A stretch of 64,000 nucleotides of DNA from Paraglaciecola sp. T6c (GCF_000014225.1 NC_008228.1:3038001-3102000); one strand, 5' to 3'; shown: positions 1 to 9,614, counted from the first letter of the stretch. A program made the numbers and translations. Notes: a model not told the origin generated them from the sequence alone.

Positions 1-313
1 AAACCAAGGTATCTTCAAGGGCAACGACAGGAAAACGCACCGGGCGGTTGCGCATTAGGGCCAATTCGCCAAAAAAGTTTCCTTCACCTAAACGGTTGTA
101 TAACTCGCCGTCACGACGGAACACCTCAACAGCACCGCTTCTGATCACAAACCAATGCGTGTTGTCTTGGCCAAAGGTGAGAATGGGTGAGCCTGCTTTG
201 TAATAGGCGATTTCTACCCCAGACGCCACATGAGATAACTCAGGCGCCGCTAAGTCAGAAAACGGTTTATGTCGTTGCAAGAAGTCGGTAACTTCAACTT
301 GTTCAGTGGCCAT
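1..313 (-). CDS. cyclic nucleotide-binding domain protein, N-terminal part (DUF294/CBS type likely)
   Basis: Partial gene: the reading frame starts with ATG at 313 and runs off the left edge of the window, giving about 104 residues. The translation (MATEQVEVTDFLQRHKPF... then GSPILTFGQDNTHWFVIRSG, FRRDGELYNRLGEGNFFGE, LALMRNRPVRF) shows the beta-roll and the FFGE-x-ALM-x-NRPVR phosphate-binding cassette of a cNMP-binding domain. In Alteromonadales this N-terminus usually heads a larger protein with CBS and DUF294 nucleotidyltransferase domains, but that part is outside the window, so the full architecture is inferred. The ligand is unknown. It could instead be a Crp-like regulator, though the FLQRHKPF start fits the DUF294 type better. 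Confidence 0.7.
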   Translation of the reverse strand, partial: MATEQVEVTDFLQRHKPFSDLAAPELSHVASGVEIAYYKAGSPILTFGQDNTHWFVIRSGAVEVFRRDGELYNRLGEGNFFGELALMRNRPVRFPVVALEDTLV

Positions 314-389
314 AGAGCAGCAATTCCTGTTGGAAATAGGCAATGAATAACAACTAACTGAGGCAGATTATACCGGTTAGTTGTATCGT

Positions 390-424
390 GTAAAAACAAC
401 AAATCCAGCCTGATAGCTGGATTT
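390..424 (-). terminator. intrinsic terminator of the BCCT transporter gene
   Basis: Perfect 9-bp stem AAATCCAGC (401-409) / GCTGGATTT (416-424) with loop CTGATA. Read on the minus strand the stem is followed by TTGTTGTTTTTA, a broken U-tract. It lies 20 bp past the stop of the transporter gene. Confidence 0.75.
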
Positions 425-443
425 GTATAATCAGATAAGCGAC

Positions 444-2069
444 TTATCTTGGTTCAGACATCAAGCCTTTGACCATAGAGAATGCCGCAATGAGCAACAC
501 AATGGTGAACGGGAATCCCGTGGATACCGCCATCGCTTGAAGTGCAATGAGTCCGCCACCAAGTATCAGTGAAACGGCGACTAAACCTTCAAACACACAC
601 CAAAATACGCGCTGAGGTGTCGGCGCTTCTACCTTGCCACCAGCCGAGATAACATCAATCACCAAAGAGCCAGAGTCGGATGATGTCACAAAAAACACGA
701 TGACTAACACAATGGCCACAAACGAGGTGATATTGGCTAAAGGAAGCCCCTCAAGTACAGCAAACAATTGTAACGGTAGGTCAGCGTTTACCGCCGCTTG
801 ATAACCATCAACAACAACCTGCTGAATAGCAGTTCCGCCGAACACTGTCATCCAAAATACACAGGCAACTGATGGCACAAGCAGTACTGAAATAATGAAC
901 TCGCGAACCGTACGGCCTCGAGAAACCCGTGCGATAAACATCCCCACAAAAGGACTCCAGGAAATCCACCACGCCCAGTAAAAGGCAGTCCATCCCGTTG
1001 CGAAACCCGTATCCTCACGCCCTACTGGATTCGCCAATTCAGGTAAGTAACGAATATAAGATACCAAGTTGTCAAAAAAGCCCGTCAGGATGGCTATTGT
1101 CGGCCCAACAACAAGCACAAAGATAACCAGCAGCACCGCTAAGATCATATTGATTTCTGACAGTTTTTTCACGCCGGCATCAAGGCCTGCTACCACTGAA
1201 AACAATGCAAGTCCCGTTATGCCTAGTACCAACAATATTTCAGTGGTTTCACCTAAAGGTAAACCAAAAACCGAATGTAGGCCTGATGCGGCTTGAGATG
1301 CCCCTAGCCCCAATGATGTCGCTAAACCAAACAAGGTTGCCAAAATCGCTAAAATATCAATGATATGCCCAGGCCATCCCCATACTCTCTCGCCTAAAAT
1401 AGGATAGAAGACCGAGCGAATGGTCAGCGGCAACCCTTTGTTAAAAGAGAATAATGCCAAGCCTAAGGCCATGATGGCGTAAATTGCCCAAGGGTGGAGT
1501 GCCCAGTGATAAATCGTGGCGGCCATCGCCAGTTTTTGTGCTGCAACCGCGTCGCCGGCTGCGCCTCCTAGCGGAGCGTAATCGGTCCGAACGCCATTCT
1601 CTAGCGTCGGTCCAGCAAAAGCAGTCCCGAAATGTCCCAATGGCTCACTAACGCCGTAATACATCAAACCTATGCCCATGCCTGCAGCAAACAGCATGGA
1701 GAACCAACCTAAGTAACTGTAATCAGGTTTCGCTTCGGTGCCGCCCAAACGGACTCGTCCTAAAGGCGAAATGACCAATACCAAACATAGAATAACGAAT
1801 ATATTCGCCGCCCCCATGAAGAAGCCATCCAAATTACCCGTTAGCCAATTTCGAATATTACCGAAAAAGGGTTCGGCTTCCGCTTGAAATAATAATGTCA
1901 GCGCCACGAATGCGATAATCATTACCCCTGACACCGCAAAGACGCGGTTGTGGATGTCTAATCCAAATGGACCAACACTGACCACGATATTGTCTTGTCC
2001 CACTTGATAATCAGTATCAATGGGGTTGACCTCTCCGTCCGGTATCATCGGATCTTTATTCTCTTTCAT
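444..2069 (-). CDS. BCCT family transporter (betaine/choline/carnitine type)
   Basis: Inner-membrane secondary transporter for a quaternary ammonium compound such as glycine betaine or choline, normally driven by Na+ or H+. The 541-residue protein has about 12 hydrophobic segments and both family signatures: the glycine-rich AAGMGIGLMYYG segment near residue 130 and the tryptophan box WAWWISWSPFVGMF near residue 370, followed by ARVSRGRTVREF. The N-terminal tail of about 35 residues is hydrophilic. The start has a good ribosome binding site (AAGGAC 8 bp ahead). No large C-terminal osmosensory extension is seen, so uptake for catabolism is as likely as osmoprotection. The next gene upstream on the same strand encodes a porin, which may supply outer-membrane passage. 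The exact substrate cannot be read from the sequence. Confidence 0.92.
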   Translation of the reverse strand: MKENKDPMIPDGEVNPIDTDYQVGQDNIVVSVGPFGLDIHNRVFAVSGVMIIAFVALTLLFQAEAEPFFGNIRNWLTGNLDGFFMGAANIFVILCLVLVISPLGRVRLGGTEAKPDYSYLGWFSMLFAAGMGIGLMYYGVSEPLGHFGTAFAGPTLENGVRTDYAPLGGAAGDAVAAQKLAMAATIYHWALHPWAIYAIMALGLALFSFNKGLPLTIRSVFYPILGERVWGWPGHIIDILAILATLFGLATSLGLGASQAASGLHSVFGLPLGETTEILLVLGITGLALFSVVAGLDAGVKKLSEINMILAVLLVIFVLVVGPTIAILTGFFDNLVSYIRYLPELANPVGREDTGFATGWTAFYWAWWISWSPFVGMFIARVSRGRTVREFIISVLLVPSVACVFWMTVFGGTAIQQVVVDGYQAAVNADLPLQLFAVLEGLPLANITSFVAIVLVIVFFVTSSDSGSLVIDVISAGGKVEAPTPQRVFWCVFEGLVAVSLILGGGLIALQAMAVSTGFPFTIVLLIAAFSMVKGLMSEPR

Positions 2070-2225
2070 CGAAATGTCCTTTTTATTAACCTGTGTTTCA
2101 AAATATTTTGGAGTGTGTGTAACTTATTAATATGCTTAAAATTTAATGCGTTTATCATCGTATTGATAAAAATAAACATAAACATAAACACCATCGCGCA
2201 ATTATCTGTTAGATGAAATTATCTA

Positions 2226-3578
2226 TTAGAAATAGTAGCCAATATTGATATTAAAGCGTTGCTCCGTTTCATCGGTATCACCCGCAGCGCTGCCCCCCAC
2301 AAAAGGCTGATTCTTTGCGTGCACCAAATCGAAATAGGTAAATAACCCACCTGCCGCCACTGACATGCCCAACACATTCATCATGGTATCTTCGCTGTTG
2401 TCAGACTTGTCGTATACCAAACCAAAATTGTTGTAGAACTGCAGATCAGTTACAGGTCCGAAATCAACAGCCATGTCATAGGCAATGTTGAGTGTGGTTG
2501 ATTTAGCATCAGCAGCAATTGAATCATAAAACGAATACGCGCCAACGGCTAAGCGGTCAGCCTCACCAATATCATAGTCATATTGACTGTGTTGAAATTG
2601 TAAATGCCAATTTCTGTATTGACTGCTGGTATGAAACGCCCACGCCTGATAATCCCCAGCGCGATTTTCACCGTTATGAATACCGCCTTGTAACGCAGAC
2701 ACACCGACCTCAGTTTTCACCTCCCCGGTGGTAAAATGATAAGCAAAGCGACCTGCTAAAGTATTGTATTCCCCTAATCCTTCGCTCGGTTCATCGTAGA
2801 TGCCATCACCTTGTGCTCGAATACCAACAATATCATATGAATAGCGGTCTGATCGATTGTCTACGTAGCCATCAACTCCGCCAAGCTCATCATTTTTAAA
2901 GAACCCCACATCTAGCTGCCAGTTGTCAGCTACGCTACGTTTAAAGACCACGCCTAAATCAAAATCATCCTCTAAACCCAAGTAGTAGTTAGTGCTAAAG
3001 AAATAGTTCTGCGAATTATAAGACTGATTACCAAATGGCACTTGAGTAATACCAGCTTGTACTTGCCAGTTCTCGCTGAATTGATAACCAGCATAGGCAT
3101 ATTTAACAGCTGTCATATAATCAAAAAAGCGAATTTCACCATTTAAAGTGACCCCCCCTACTTCTCCACTCATGTTGATACGGAAAATATCAAAATCGAA
3201 GTCGCCACCTCGGTTCTTATTACCGTCATCATAAGAGGTATAACTGTAATTCGTTCGAATGGCACCGCCAAAGGTGATCCCATCGGTCGATTCAGGCTCT
3301 TCACGTTCGGTTTCAGCAGTGTTTGTTTCGACTTTCTTATCTTGCTGGGCTAAATCAACTGATTGAGTAGATTTTGCGTTGGATGACAGAGAGGGATTTG
3401 CCGCAGTATTAGTGGGCTTATTTTGGTTTTCCAGCTGTTCTAAGCGAGCTTGCAACGCTGAAATTTGTGCTTTTAGTGTCGCCAGTTCTTGTTCACTAAC
3501 TTCTACAGCCGATGTGCTGAAAGAGCTCGCTATTGCACCTGATAATAGGGCTGGTCCGATACACTGTGTGAGTTTCAT
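2226..3578 (-). CDS. outer-membrane porin with N-terminal coiled coil (DcaP-like)
   Basis: 450-residue outer-membrane protein. The start was set at ATG 3578, with AAAGGACAT ahead, rather than an in-frame start 15 bp upstream; it gives a normal signal peptide (MKLTQCIGPALLSGAIASSF...). After the signal comes a coiled-coil segment (EQELATLKAQISALQARLEQ, residues about 30-55), a Ser/Thr/Asn-rich linker, then alternating amphipathic beta-strands rich in Tyr, Asp and Gly, ending in GYYF with the terminal phenylalanine typical of barrels inserted by the BAM complex. The coiled coil plus barrel layout resembles DcaP-like and other trimeric specific porins. It is preceded by about 160 bp before the BCCT gene with no clear terminator between, so the two may be co-transcribed. 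The solute is unknown. Confidence 0.8.
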   Translation of the reverse strand: MKLTQCIGPALLSGAIASSFSTSAVEVSEQELATLKAQISALQARLEQLENQNKPTNTAANPSLSSNAKSTQSVDLAQQDKKVETNTAETEREEPESTDGITFGGAIRTNYSYTSYDDGNKNRGGDFDFDIFRINMSGEVGGVTLNGEIRFFDYMTAVKYAYAGYQFSENWQVQAGITQVPFGNQSYNSQNYFFSTNYYLGLEDDFDLGVVFKRSVADNWQLDVGFFKNDELGGVDGYVDNRSDRYSYDIVGIRAQGDGIYDEPSEGLGEYNTLAGRFAYHFTTGEVKTEVGVSALQGGIHNGENRAGDYQAWAFHTSSQYRNWHLQFQHSQYDYDIGEADRLAVGAYSFYDSIAADAKSTTLNIAYDMAVDFGPVTDLQFYNNFGLVYDKSDNSEDTMMNVLGMSVAAGGLFTYFDLVHAKNQPFVGGSAAGDTDETEQRFNINIGYYF

Positions 3579-4518
3579 ATTATGTCCTTTCACTATAAAA
3601 ATAAATATATGTTCCTCTTTGCTAATTTTATTCTCGACGACAATTAAGCGCTGATGACCTTGTAAAGGCTAGTGATTAAGAGTTCTAAGCCCTATTGCGG
3701 GTCACGCCATAGCGGCCCAATTTTGGTCTTACCCATAACCAAACACACGGTTTCTTTGCTTTTGTCATTTCTTATTATCTAGTGAGAGCCGCCTGCGCGG
3801 CATTTCTCTTTGTATCACTGGTCTCGCTCTTTTATCGTTATTGGCCACACTACGCAGTGGCCCTTAGTGATATTTCCTAAACGCGAAATCCCTTTTGGCT
3901 ATTCTCCTACGCCCCACTCCTTCACTGCTAAATTCCAAATAGTAGGCTTCAAGCACGGGGCTTTGAGTACTGGGCTTTTGAGAGTTTTGTAATTAAAAGC
4001 TGTGCGCCATGCATTGAACGAGCAAGATATACACCACATGCTTTTGTGCTTAAATCGACCAAGAAAAATACATTGAATTAGATCTATTAATTGAAAAAAA
4101 CATGAAGTAACAAATGAGACCCCGGAAAAAATAACACTTAGTAGCAATTTAAACAGTATGATGAAAGTAGCATATCTACTTCATCCTTTTCACAGACCAT
4201 ATCAAAATTTCAAGTGAAATTGAAATTAAACCCTTTTAAAACAAGACTATATTCAGGTTCTCTATATTGCGTCTTATGAGAATGTGAATTTTGTTATCAA
4301 CTTAATGTAAGGCTATAGTGCTAATTTTAACGATAATGAAAATATTAACGCTGGAGAGATAAATTAATTAGAGTACAAATTAAAATAATGAAATTAATGG
4401 CTAACAAAGTGCAGTAACCCATACAGAAAAGGCTATGACAAAATCTTACTCGGTAATAATGAAACGCGATTGTAAAATATACAAAGAAGAGAGATGTAAA
4501 AACAGGAACATAAAGAAG
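3579..4518. other. intergenic stretch without convincing genes
   Basis: About 940 bp between the porin gene and tRNA-Val. The short open frames here do not look like proteins. Around 3781-3801 there is a GC-rich inverted repeat (GCCGC 3788-3792 / GCGGC 3797-3801), and 3700-3990 is more GC-rich and contains the phrase ACTACGCAGTGGCCC; its composition differs from the AT-rich 4070-4500 part. It may be a dispersed non-coding element or a decayed gene. I cannot name it. Confidence 0.4.
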
Positions 4519-4595
4519 TGGTGCGTCCGAGATGACTCGAACATCCGACCCCTACCATGTCAAGGTAGTGCTCTAACCAACTGAGCTACGGACGC
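4519..4595 (-). tRNA. tRNA-Val (anticodon GAC)
   Basis: 77 nt including an encoded CCA (TGG at 4519-4521 on the plus strand). The acceptor stem GCGTCCG / CGGACGC pairs fully (4589-4595 with 4523-4529). The D-arm has AGCTCAGTTGGTTAGAGC, the anticodon stem CTACC / GGTAG encloses the loop TTGACAT, so the anticodon is GAC (valine), and the T-arm carries GTTCGAGTC. It reads GUC and GUU codons. It stands alone here, with no neighbouring tRNA genes. Confidence 0.97.
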
Positions 4596-4921
4596 ACTGT
4601 GTAGAGATTGCCTGAGGAATCCCTCGAAGCGGCGCGTATAATAACGATGCTATTGATTGACTGCAAGCGGTTTTTCATCGTTAATGATCATATGCTGAAT
4701 TTATAGACAAATAAGATAACAGTGGTGCTATTAGCCTATGCTTTTCATCAATTCCAAATGCGTAGTCAATTAAAATGTTACACCAGCAAGTCGAAATTCC
4801 AACTTGTTTAAGGCGATAACCAGCCAGAAGATGTAACAAGTATATTACAACTTTGTTCAGCAATATCATCCCAGTTTCGGTAAGCTAGCTACATATTTTT
4901 GATTACGCTTTAACTTTGATT

Positions 4922-5971
4922 ATGTTAGATATTTACGCAGGAAAGTCAGCCTTAGCGCTGATCGAAAAAGAAGGGTTTCAACAAAGTATTTTCAGTTCTT
5001 TTTTGGGCGCGAGCGGCGGTCCTAAGTGGTTCAGTTTATTTGGCTTAGATAAATACCTATTCGGTGAGTTCTTTGCTAATCGGACTGACCCTTTGAACCT
5101 AATCGGTTCATCGGCAGGTGCTTTTCGTGCAGCTTGCTTTGCACAAAAGGATCCCGTTGCCGCTATTACTCGTTTAGCAAAATATTATTCTGAAACGTCC
5201 TATGAAGATGATGTCACCCCGCTAGCGATCAGTAACAGTGCTCGCGCGCTGCTTGATAGAGTTTTCAATGAGCACGGTGCTCAAGAAATCATTGAGAACC
5301 CCATATTCAAAGCACATTTCTTAGTAGCTAAATCAAATGGATTGGTTGCCTCTGAGCGTAAGCCACTACAAATTGCTGGTCTGGTTAAAAGTTATGCTTT
5401 AAATAGAATGAATCGACGTCTACTGACTAAACAGTATGAACGTTTTGTTTTCCAAAATGCTAACAGTACACTGAGTATTGAAGACGAAAGTGGCTTTCTG
5501 ACTCATAAAGTGCCCTTAACTCAAGCCAACATTAAAGAATCATTACTAGCGTCTGGCTCAATCCCCATGGTGATGTTAGGTATTAGGAATATTCCCGGTG
5601 CCCCAAACGGTATGTACAGGGATGGCGGTATTATCGATTACCATTTCGATATATCACTAAAAAATTCCCCTAAGTTAACCTTATATCCGCATTTCAATGC
5701 TCAGCCTAAAGCGGGTTGGTTCGATAAATCTCTTAAACGCAGGGTCAGCGCCCTAAATTATGATAAAACGGTGATGTTAGTGCCATCTAATGCATTTATC
5801 GCTTCTTTACCGTTTGGCAAGATCCCTGACAGAGAAGATTTCACCAAAATGCCGACCCAAGACCGTATCGAATACTGGCAACAGGTATTACGTCAAACAG
5901 AGGCACTGGCAGACAGTTTCAGTGAATTTACTAAACAACAGGATTTTTCACGTATCAAATTGATAAGCTAA
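4922..5971 (+). CDS. patatin-like phospholipase/acylhydrolase
   Basis: About 349 residues. A patatin-type Ser-Asp dyad is visible: an oxyanion-hole glycine stretch GASGGPKW near residue 30, the nucleophile elbow LIGSSAGAF (GSSAG, Ser near residue 62) and the catalytic aspartate in YRDGGIIDYH near residue 235. No signal peptide or transmembrane segment is seen, so it is expected in the cytoplasm or loosely at the membrane, hydrolysing a lipid acyl ester. ATG 4922 was taken as start; a TTG six bases upstream in frame is possible and neither has a clear ribosome binding site. The gene stands alone between tRNA-Val and a DnaA-box cluster. The substrate is unknown. Confidence 0.85.
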   Translation: MLDIYAGKSALALIEKEGFQQSIFSSFLGASGGPKWFSLFGLDKYLFGEFFANRTDPLNLIGSSAGAFRAACFAQKDPVAAITRLAKYYSETSYEDDVTPLAISNSARALLDRVFNEHGAQEIIENPIFKAHFLVAKSNGLVASERKPLQIAGLVKSYALNRMNRRLLTKQYERFVFQNANSTLSIEDESGFLTHKVPLTQANIKESLLASGSIPMVMLGIRNIPGAPNGMYRDGGIIDYHFDISLKNSPKLTLYPHFNAQPKAGWFDKSLKRRVSALNYDKTVMLVPSNAFIASLPFGKIPDREDFTKMPTQDRIEYWQQVLRQTEALADSFSEFTKQQDFSRIKLIS

Positions 5972-5986
5972 CTATTTGATGGAATC

Positions 5987-6304
5987 GCGATCGACTCCGA
6001 TCGCAGCCAGTATGATTAACATTTAAACGATTAAAACCAATCAAAAAAGTGGTTTTAACTATTGCAAGTTATCAACATAGATGCTCTGCAATTAAAACTG
6101 TGCGTTTTACAACCAACTAGAAAATTGTCAGTCATATCAAGCGATTAACGCACAATATCAAAGAACTCAACAAGGTTATCCACAGATTCAGTGGATAACA
6201 CCGGTATAATTCACAGTTAATGTGAATAACAGACCACAAATTTGTGAATAAGCAACAAATAAAATGATCGACTGTTTGGCCATGCGATCAGCAAACGAAC
6301 GATC
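5987..6304. promoter_or_regulatory. cluster of DnaA-box-like sites and GATC sites
   Basis: Four sites close to the DnaA box TTATCCACA lie in 76 bp: 6176-6184 (perfect, plus strand), 6190-6198 (minus, TTATCCACT), 6221-6229 and 6243-6251 (both minus, TTATTCACA). The first two form an inverted pair around a 6-7 bp spacer. GATC occurs at 5989, 5999, 6266, 6286 and 6301, two of them in a perfect hairpin GCGATCG/CGATCGC (5987-6004). The stretch 5972-6462 holds no gene. It could titrate DnaA (like datA or DARS), regulate the gene downstream, or be chance; the usual oriC neighbours (mnmG, dnaA, dnaN) are absent. Confidence 0.4.
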
Positions 6305-6462
6305 AATGCCGAATATATAGCCATGGTCCAACCAGAAGTCACCTGTCACTGACTTTTATGCTCTTGACGATATCCAATGCAATAATAATCAATTAGAAAT
6401 ACTTGCGTTGTTCGCCAAAGGCCGCAAAATAGACGCCATTATCAGTTGTAAATGGACTCTTC

Positions 6463-6846
6463 ATGCCTAAACAGACGTTAGCCCTTCACCCAGCACGTTT
6501 TTGTATCCACAGCTTAGATCACAACTCCCCCATACCCATTGAAGTTCTCCAGTCCCCTATCTTCTTTATCAGTAAAACTGAAGATGAGTTAAGCGTAGTG
6601 GTGCCGGATGAGGTAAAAGTGCAAAGTGAAGCCAGTGACGCTAATTGGCGAGCGTTAGAGGTGTTAGGCCCGCTTAGTTTGTCTATGGTGGGGATAATGG
6701 CGCAGTTAGGCTCGGTATTCGCTAAAGTGAATGTGAGCATTTTTGTGGTATCAACCTTCGATACGGATTACTTCTTGATAAAACACAATGATTTAAAAGC
6801 CGCCGTTGATGCTTTGCGCGCCGATGGCTACAAAGTCACAGAGTAA
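6463..6846 (+). CDS. ACT domain-containing protein (CASTOR-like ACT family)
   Basis: Small cytoplasmic protein, 127 residues. The N-terminal half (LHPARFCIHSLDHNSPIPIE, then SPIFFISKTEDELSVVVPDE) and the C-terminal half (GPLSLSMVGIMAQLGSVFAK, VNVSIFVVSTFDTDYFLIKH, AVDALRADGYKV) form a tandem ACT-like fold as in the family related to the eukaryotic arginine sensor CASTOR. Such domains bind amino acids or related ligands; which one cannot be told. The gene overlaps the next one (PTS IIA-like) by about 23 bp, implying translational coupling. It follows the DnaA-box-like cluster, which may include its promoter. Confidence 0.8.
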   Translation: MPKQTLALHPARFCIHSLDHNSPIPIEVLQSPIFFISKTEDELSVVVPDEVKVQSEASDANWRALEVLGPLSLSMVGIMAQLGSVFAKVNVSIFVVSTFDTDYFLIKHNDLKAAVDALRADGYKVTE

Positions 6847-7351
6847 GGCCTTGTTTAAATCCATCGTTGCACCATCGCCCCCAAAAACGTTTAAAAAAGC
6901 CTTGCCGGTGCAATCCCCTTTGTCAGGTAAGATATCGCCGATTGTAAATGCCCCCAACGCGCTCTTTAGTCAAGGGATGTACGGTGACGGAGTGGCGATA
7001 GAGCCTTCTGGTTATCAACTGTTTGCACCTTACGCAGGTATTGTGACCGCTTTACCTGAGACAGCACATTGCATAACCTTAGTTGCTAACAATGGCCTGC
7101 GTTTATATATTCAATTGGGTATGAACAGCCACACCATGATGGGTGAAGGCTTCAAACGTATCGCTAAGGTGGGACAACAATATGTAGCTGGTGATGTATT
7201 GTTAGAATTTGATTTGATTAAAATGCGCAGACGACTTGATAGCACTCTGTCAGCATTTACAGTGCAAAACCCCCAAAAACTATCAGCTATTCAAGGCCAT
7301 TACTATCAGGCCATAGCAACACAAGATGTTGCTATGACCTTATACATTTAA
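6824..7351 (+). CDS. PTS IIA(Glc)-like protein lacking the phosphoacceptor histidine
   Basis: 175 residues from ATG 6824 (an upstream TTG at 6806 is less likely). Residues 28-160 align along the whole length with glucose-type enzyme IIA (Crr): SPLSGKISPI, MYGDGVAIEPSGYQLFAPYA, GEGFKRIAKVGQQ, GDVLLEFDL. In active IIA the phosphorylated histidine lies in the motif (L)FVHFG; here that position is Gln97 (LYIQLGMN). The second active-site histidine is kept (His82, ETAHCITL). It therefore cannot accept phosphate in the usual way and is probably a regulatory or binding protein. It has no EIIB/EIIC partner nearby. The 7-bp gap to the convergent operon end at 7359 leaves no room for a terminator between them. 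Confidence 0.85.
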   Translation: MATKSQSKALFKSIVAPSPPKTFKKALPVQSPLSGKISPIVNAPNALFSQGMYGDGVAIEPSGYQLFAPYAGIVTALPETAHCITLVANNGLRLYIQLGMNSHTMMGEGFKRIAKVGQQYVAGDVLLEFDLIKMRRRLDSTLSAFTVQNPQKLSAIQGHYYQAIATQDVAMTLYI

Positions 7352-7358
7352 TCTAATG

Positions 7359-9614
7359 TTAAACCGAGTACACTTTACTTACGGGTAAAGCGCGAATGCG
7401 CTTACCAGAAGCCTGATAAATCGCATTGGTTACCGAAGCGGCCACAGGTGGCACGCCAGGCTCACCCACGCCACCTGGCGCTGCGTCTGACTGAATAATG
7501 TGGGTCACAATTTTTGGACTCTGGTGCATACGAAGTACAGTATAATCATGGTAATTAGACTGCTCAATTGCGCCTTCTTTTATCGTAACTTCCCCCATTA
7601 AGGCAATTGATAAACCAAATATCATTGCCCCTTCTTGCTGTGATTTTACTCGGTCAGGGTTAATCACCCTCCCCGCATCAATCACAGAATGCATTTCAAG
7701 CACGGAGACTTTGTCGTTTGCTACTTTCACTTTAGTGGCCACCGCCACATAAGATACAAAGCTACGATGAACACTTATCCCCCAGCCTTCATTGGCGGCT
7801 GTAGGGTTATTCGCCCCCGACTTCGCCATCAGTTCGTTTAACACATTCTTCAAGCGCTTCGTTTCGATAGGAAAATTATCGTAAGACTCACCATAATTTT
7901 CATATTTAAACCCTTGGGTTTTCGGATCAACTATTCGATCATCCCCGATGAGGTTTAGCCACATCTGATGCGGGCTAATCGAAGATTTTGCCGCTAGTTC
8001 ATCCACAAACGAGCCAATCGCAAAGCCGTGTTGAATATTACTCACTGAACGTATCCAACCAATACGCACATGGGCCGGCGCTTTATGAGTTTCACAAGAC
8101 AAGTTTTCGATAGCAAAAGGAAGATCACCAAAACCAAGGGATAATTCCCCCGTTTGTGGCTCGTCAGTGGTGCCGGTGAATGTCCAACTAATACTGGGAA
8201 ACGCAGTACGTTGAACCCAACTTGTGACTTTACCGGCCTCATCTAGCCCAGCTTGGAAATGTTGGGCACTGATCGCATGATAATAGCCATGGCGAATATC
8301 ATCTTCACGGCTCCACACCACTTTTACTGGCTTACCGGTTTTCTGCGCCAATACCGCTGCTTCTACTGAAAAATCGGGTTTAGATTTACGTCCAAAGCCT
8401 CCGCCCAACAAAGTAACGTTCACTTTCACCTTACTCTTATCAATCCCTAGGGCACCGGCAACATTCTGTTGGGTGGATTGCGGCGTTTGGGTACATGCCC
8501 ACACTTCACAGTGGCCATCTTTAAACACTGCGGTGGCCGCAGGTGGCTCCATGGGGGCATGCACCAAATAAGGCACAGTGTAAGTTGCTTCAAGTTTCGT
8601 TTCTGCCGTATCAAATGCTTGATACGCATCACCCACACTTCGAATTGACTTGCCCTTGGTGACTATGCGCTTCTCAAGTTCAGCTAAATAAGCATCTGAA
8701 TCGTGACTTTGGTTATCGCCTAAATCCCAGGTGACATTCAACGCCTTGCGACCTTGTAGTGCTGACCAAGTATTACGAGCCAATACCGCAACGCCATTCA
8801 AATTCTTAAACAATACTGGAAAACTTTGCTCGGGCATTTCAATCACGTCAACCACATTTGCCACGCCGCGCGACGCTTCTTTATCGAATGTTTTTACCGT
8901 CCCACCGACAACTGGGCAACGCTCAATGCTCGCGTAAAGCATGCCGTCCAATTGCACATCCTGACCAAACACCGTGTCTCCGGTCAGTACTTTAGGTAAG
9001 TCAACTGATGTCACTGGCTTGCCAATCAATGTAAAGTCTTTTGGTGATTTGAACGTTAAATCTTTTATCTCTGGAACGCTTTGCTGGCTTGCCATCTGTG
9101 CTAACTCACCAAAGCTCAACGACTTGCCTGAGCTTTTATGCACTACAGCACCGTTTTCGGCGAAAACGTCACTAACAGGAATGCCCCATGTCTGAGCTGC
9201 AGCATTTTCAAGCATGGTTCTGGCGGTCGCGCCCATTTCGCGCATCGTGGTATAAAAGCGGCGAATTGAGCGAGAGCCATCGGTGTTTTGGCTGCCGTAT
9301 GCTTCGTCACCGAGTCCTTGCACCACCTTCACTTTTGACCAATCAGCGCATAACTCATCAGCGACGATCTGTGGAATCCCCGTGCGCACACCTTGTCCCA
9401 TTTCGCTACGATGACAAACGATCTTGACGTTGCCGTCATTATCAATGCTGACAAACAAGTTCAACGTATTTGCAGTATTTTCAACATTTGATGAAGCCCA
9501 AGCGGGCGTTATGCTAGGCAGCAGCGTGCCCAAAACCAGAGCACCGCCAGCAACACTGGTATAGCGTAAGAAGTCTCGGCGACTGACTGATTTTATGTCA
9601 TTACGAGCGCTCAT
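7359..9614 (-). CDS. molybdenum hydroxylase, molybdopterin-binding subunit (IorB-like), Tat-exported
   Basis: 751-residue large subunit of a xanthine-oxidase-family enzyme, closest in layout to isoquinoline 1-oxidoreductase beta subunits. It begins with a twin-arginine signal ([19 protein letters not shown] ... PAWA), so the assembled enzyme should act in the periplasm, with the small subunit carried along. Family signatures include [13 protein letters not shown] (Moco binding) and [18 protein letters not shown], whose glutamate is the catalytic base. The start overlaps the stop of the 2Fe-2S subunit by 4 bp (ATGA). There is no FAD subunit and no cytochrome c gene in this operon, so the electron acceptor must be encoded elsewhere. 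Substrate unknown: an aldehyde or N-heterocycle is typical. Confidence 0.88.
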   Translation of the reverse strand: MSARNDIKSVSRRDFLRYTSVAGGALVLGTLLPSITPAWASSNVENTANTLNLFVSIDNDGNVKIVCHRSEMGQGVRTGIPQIVADELCADWSKVKVVQGLGDEAYGSQNTDGSRSIRRFYTTMREMGATARTMLENAAAQTWGIPVSDVFAENGAVVHKSSGKSLSFGELAQMASQQSVPEIKDLTFKSPKDFTLIGKPVTSVDLPKVLTGDTVFGQDVQLDGMLYASIERCPVVGGTVKTFDKEASRGVANVVDVIEMPEQSFPVLFKNLNGVAVLARNTWSALQGRKALNVTWDLGDNQSHDSDAYLAELEKRIVTKGKSIRSVGDAYQAFDTAETKLEATYTVPYLVHAPMEPPAATAVFKDGHCEVWACTQTPQSTQQNVAGALGIDKSKVKVNVTLLGGGFGRKSKPDFSVEAAVLAQKTGKPVKVVWSREDDIRHGYYHAISAQHFQAGLDEAGKVTSWVQRTAFPSISWTFTGTTDEPQTGELSLGFGDLPFAIENLSCETHKAPAHVRIGWIRSVSNIQHGFAIGSFVDELAAKSSISPHQMWLNLIGDDRIVDPKTQGFKYENYGESYDNFPIETKRLKNVLNELMAKSGANNPTAANEGWGISVHRSFVSYVAVATKVKVANDKVSVLEMHSVIDAGRVINPDRVKSQQEGAMIFGLSIALMGEVTIKEGAIEQSNYHDYTVLRMHQSPKIVTHIIQSDAAPGGVGEPGVPPVAASVTNAIYQASGKRIRALPVSKVYSV

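Noticed and set aside
1995-2216. 73-codon plus-strand frame upstream of the BCCT gene
   Set aside because: Antisense to the transporter start and AT-rich promoter DNA; Ile/Asn-rich translation typical of non-coding AT-rich sequence.
3899-4147. 82-codon minus-strand frame in the gap before tRNA-Val
   Set aside because: Composition unlike the neighbours (Cys, Trp and Phe rich), no ribosome binding site and no family resemblance; treated as non-coding.
4681-4869. 62-codon minus-strand frame upstream of the patatin-like gene
   Set aside because: Lies in the promoter region of the divergent gene, with no start signal and no recognisable domain.
5987-6251. Considered as the chromosomal origin oriC
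   Set aside because: None of the usual neighbours (mnmG, mioC, dnaA, dnaN, rnpA) are nearby and only four boxes are seen; kept as a DnaA-box cluster only.
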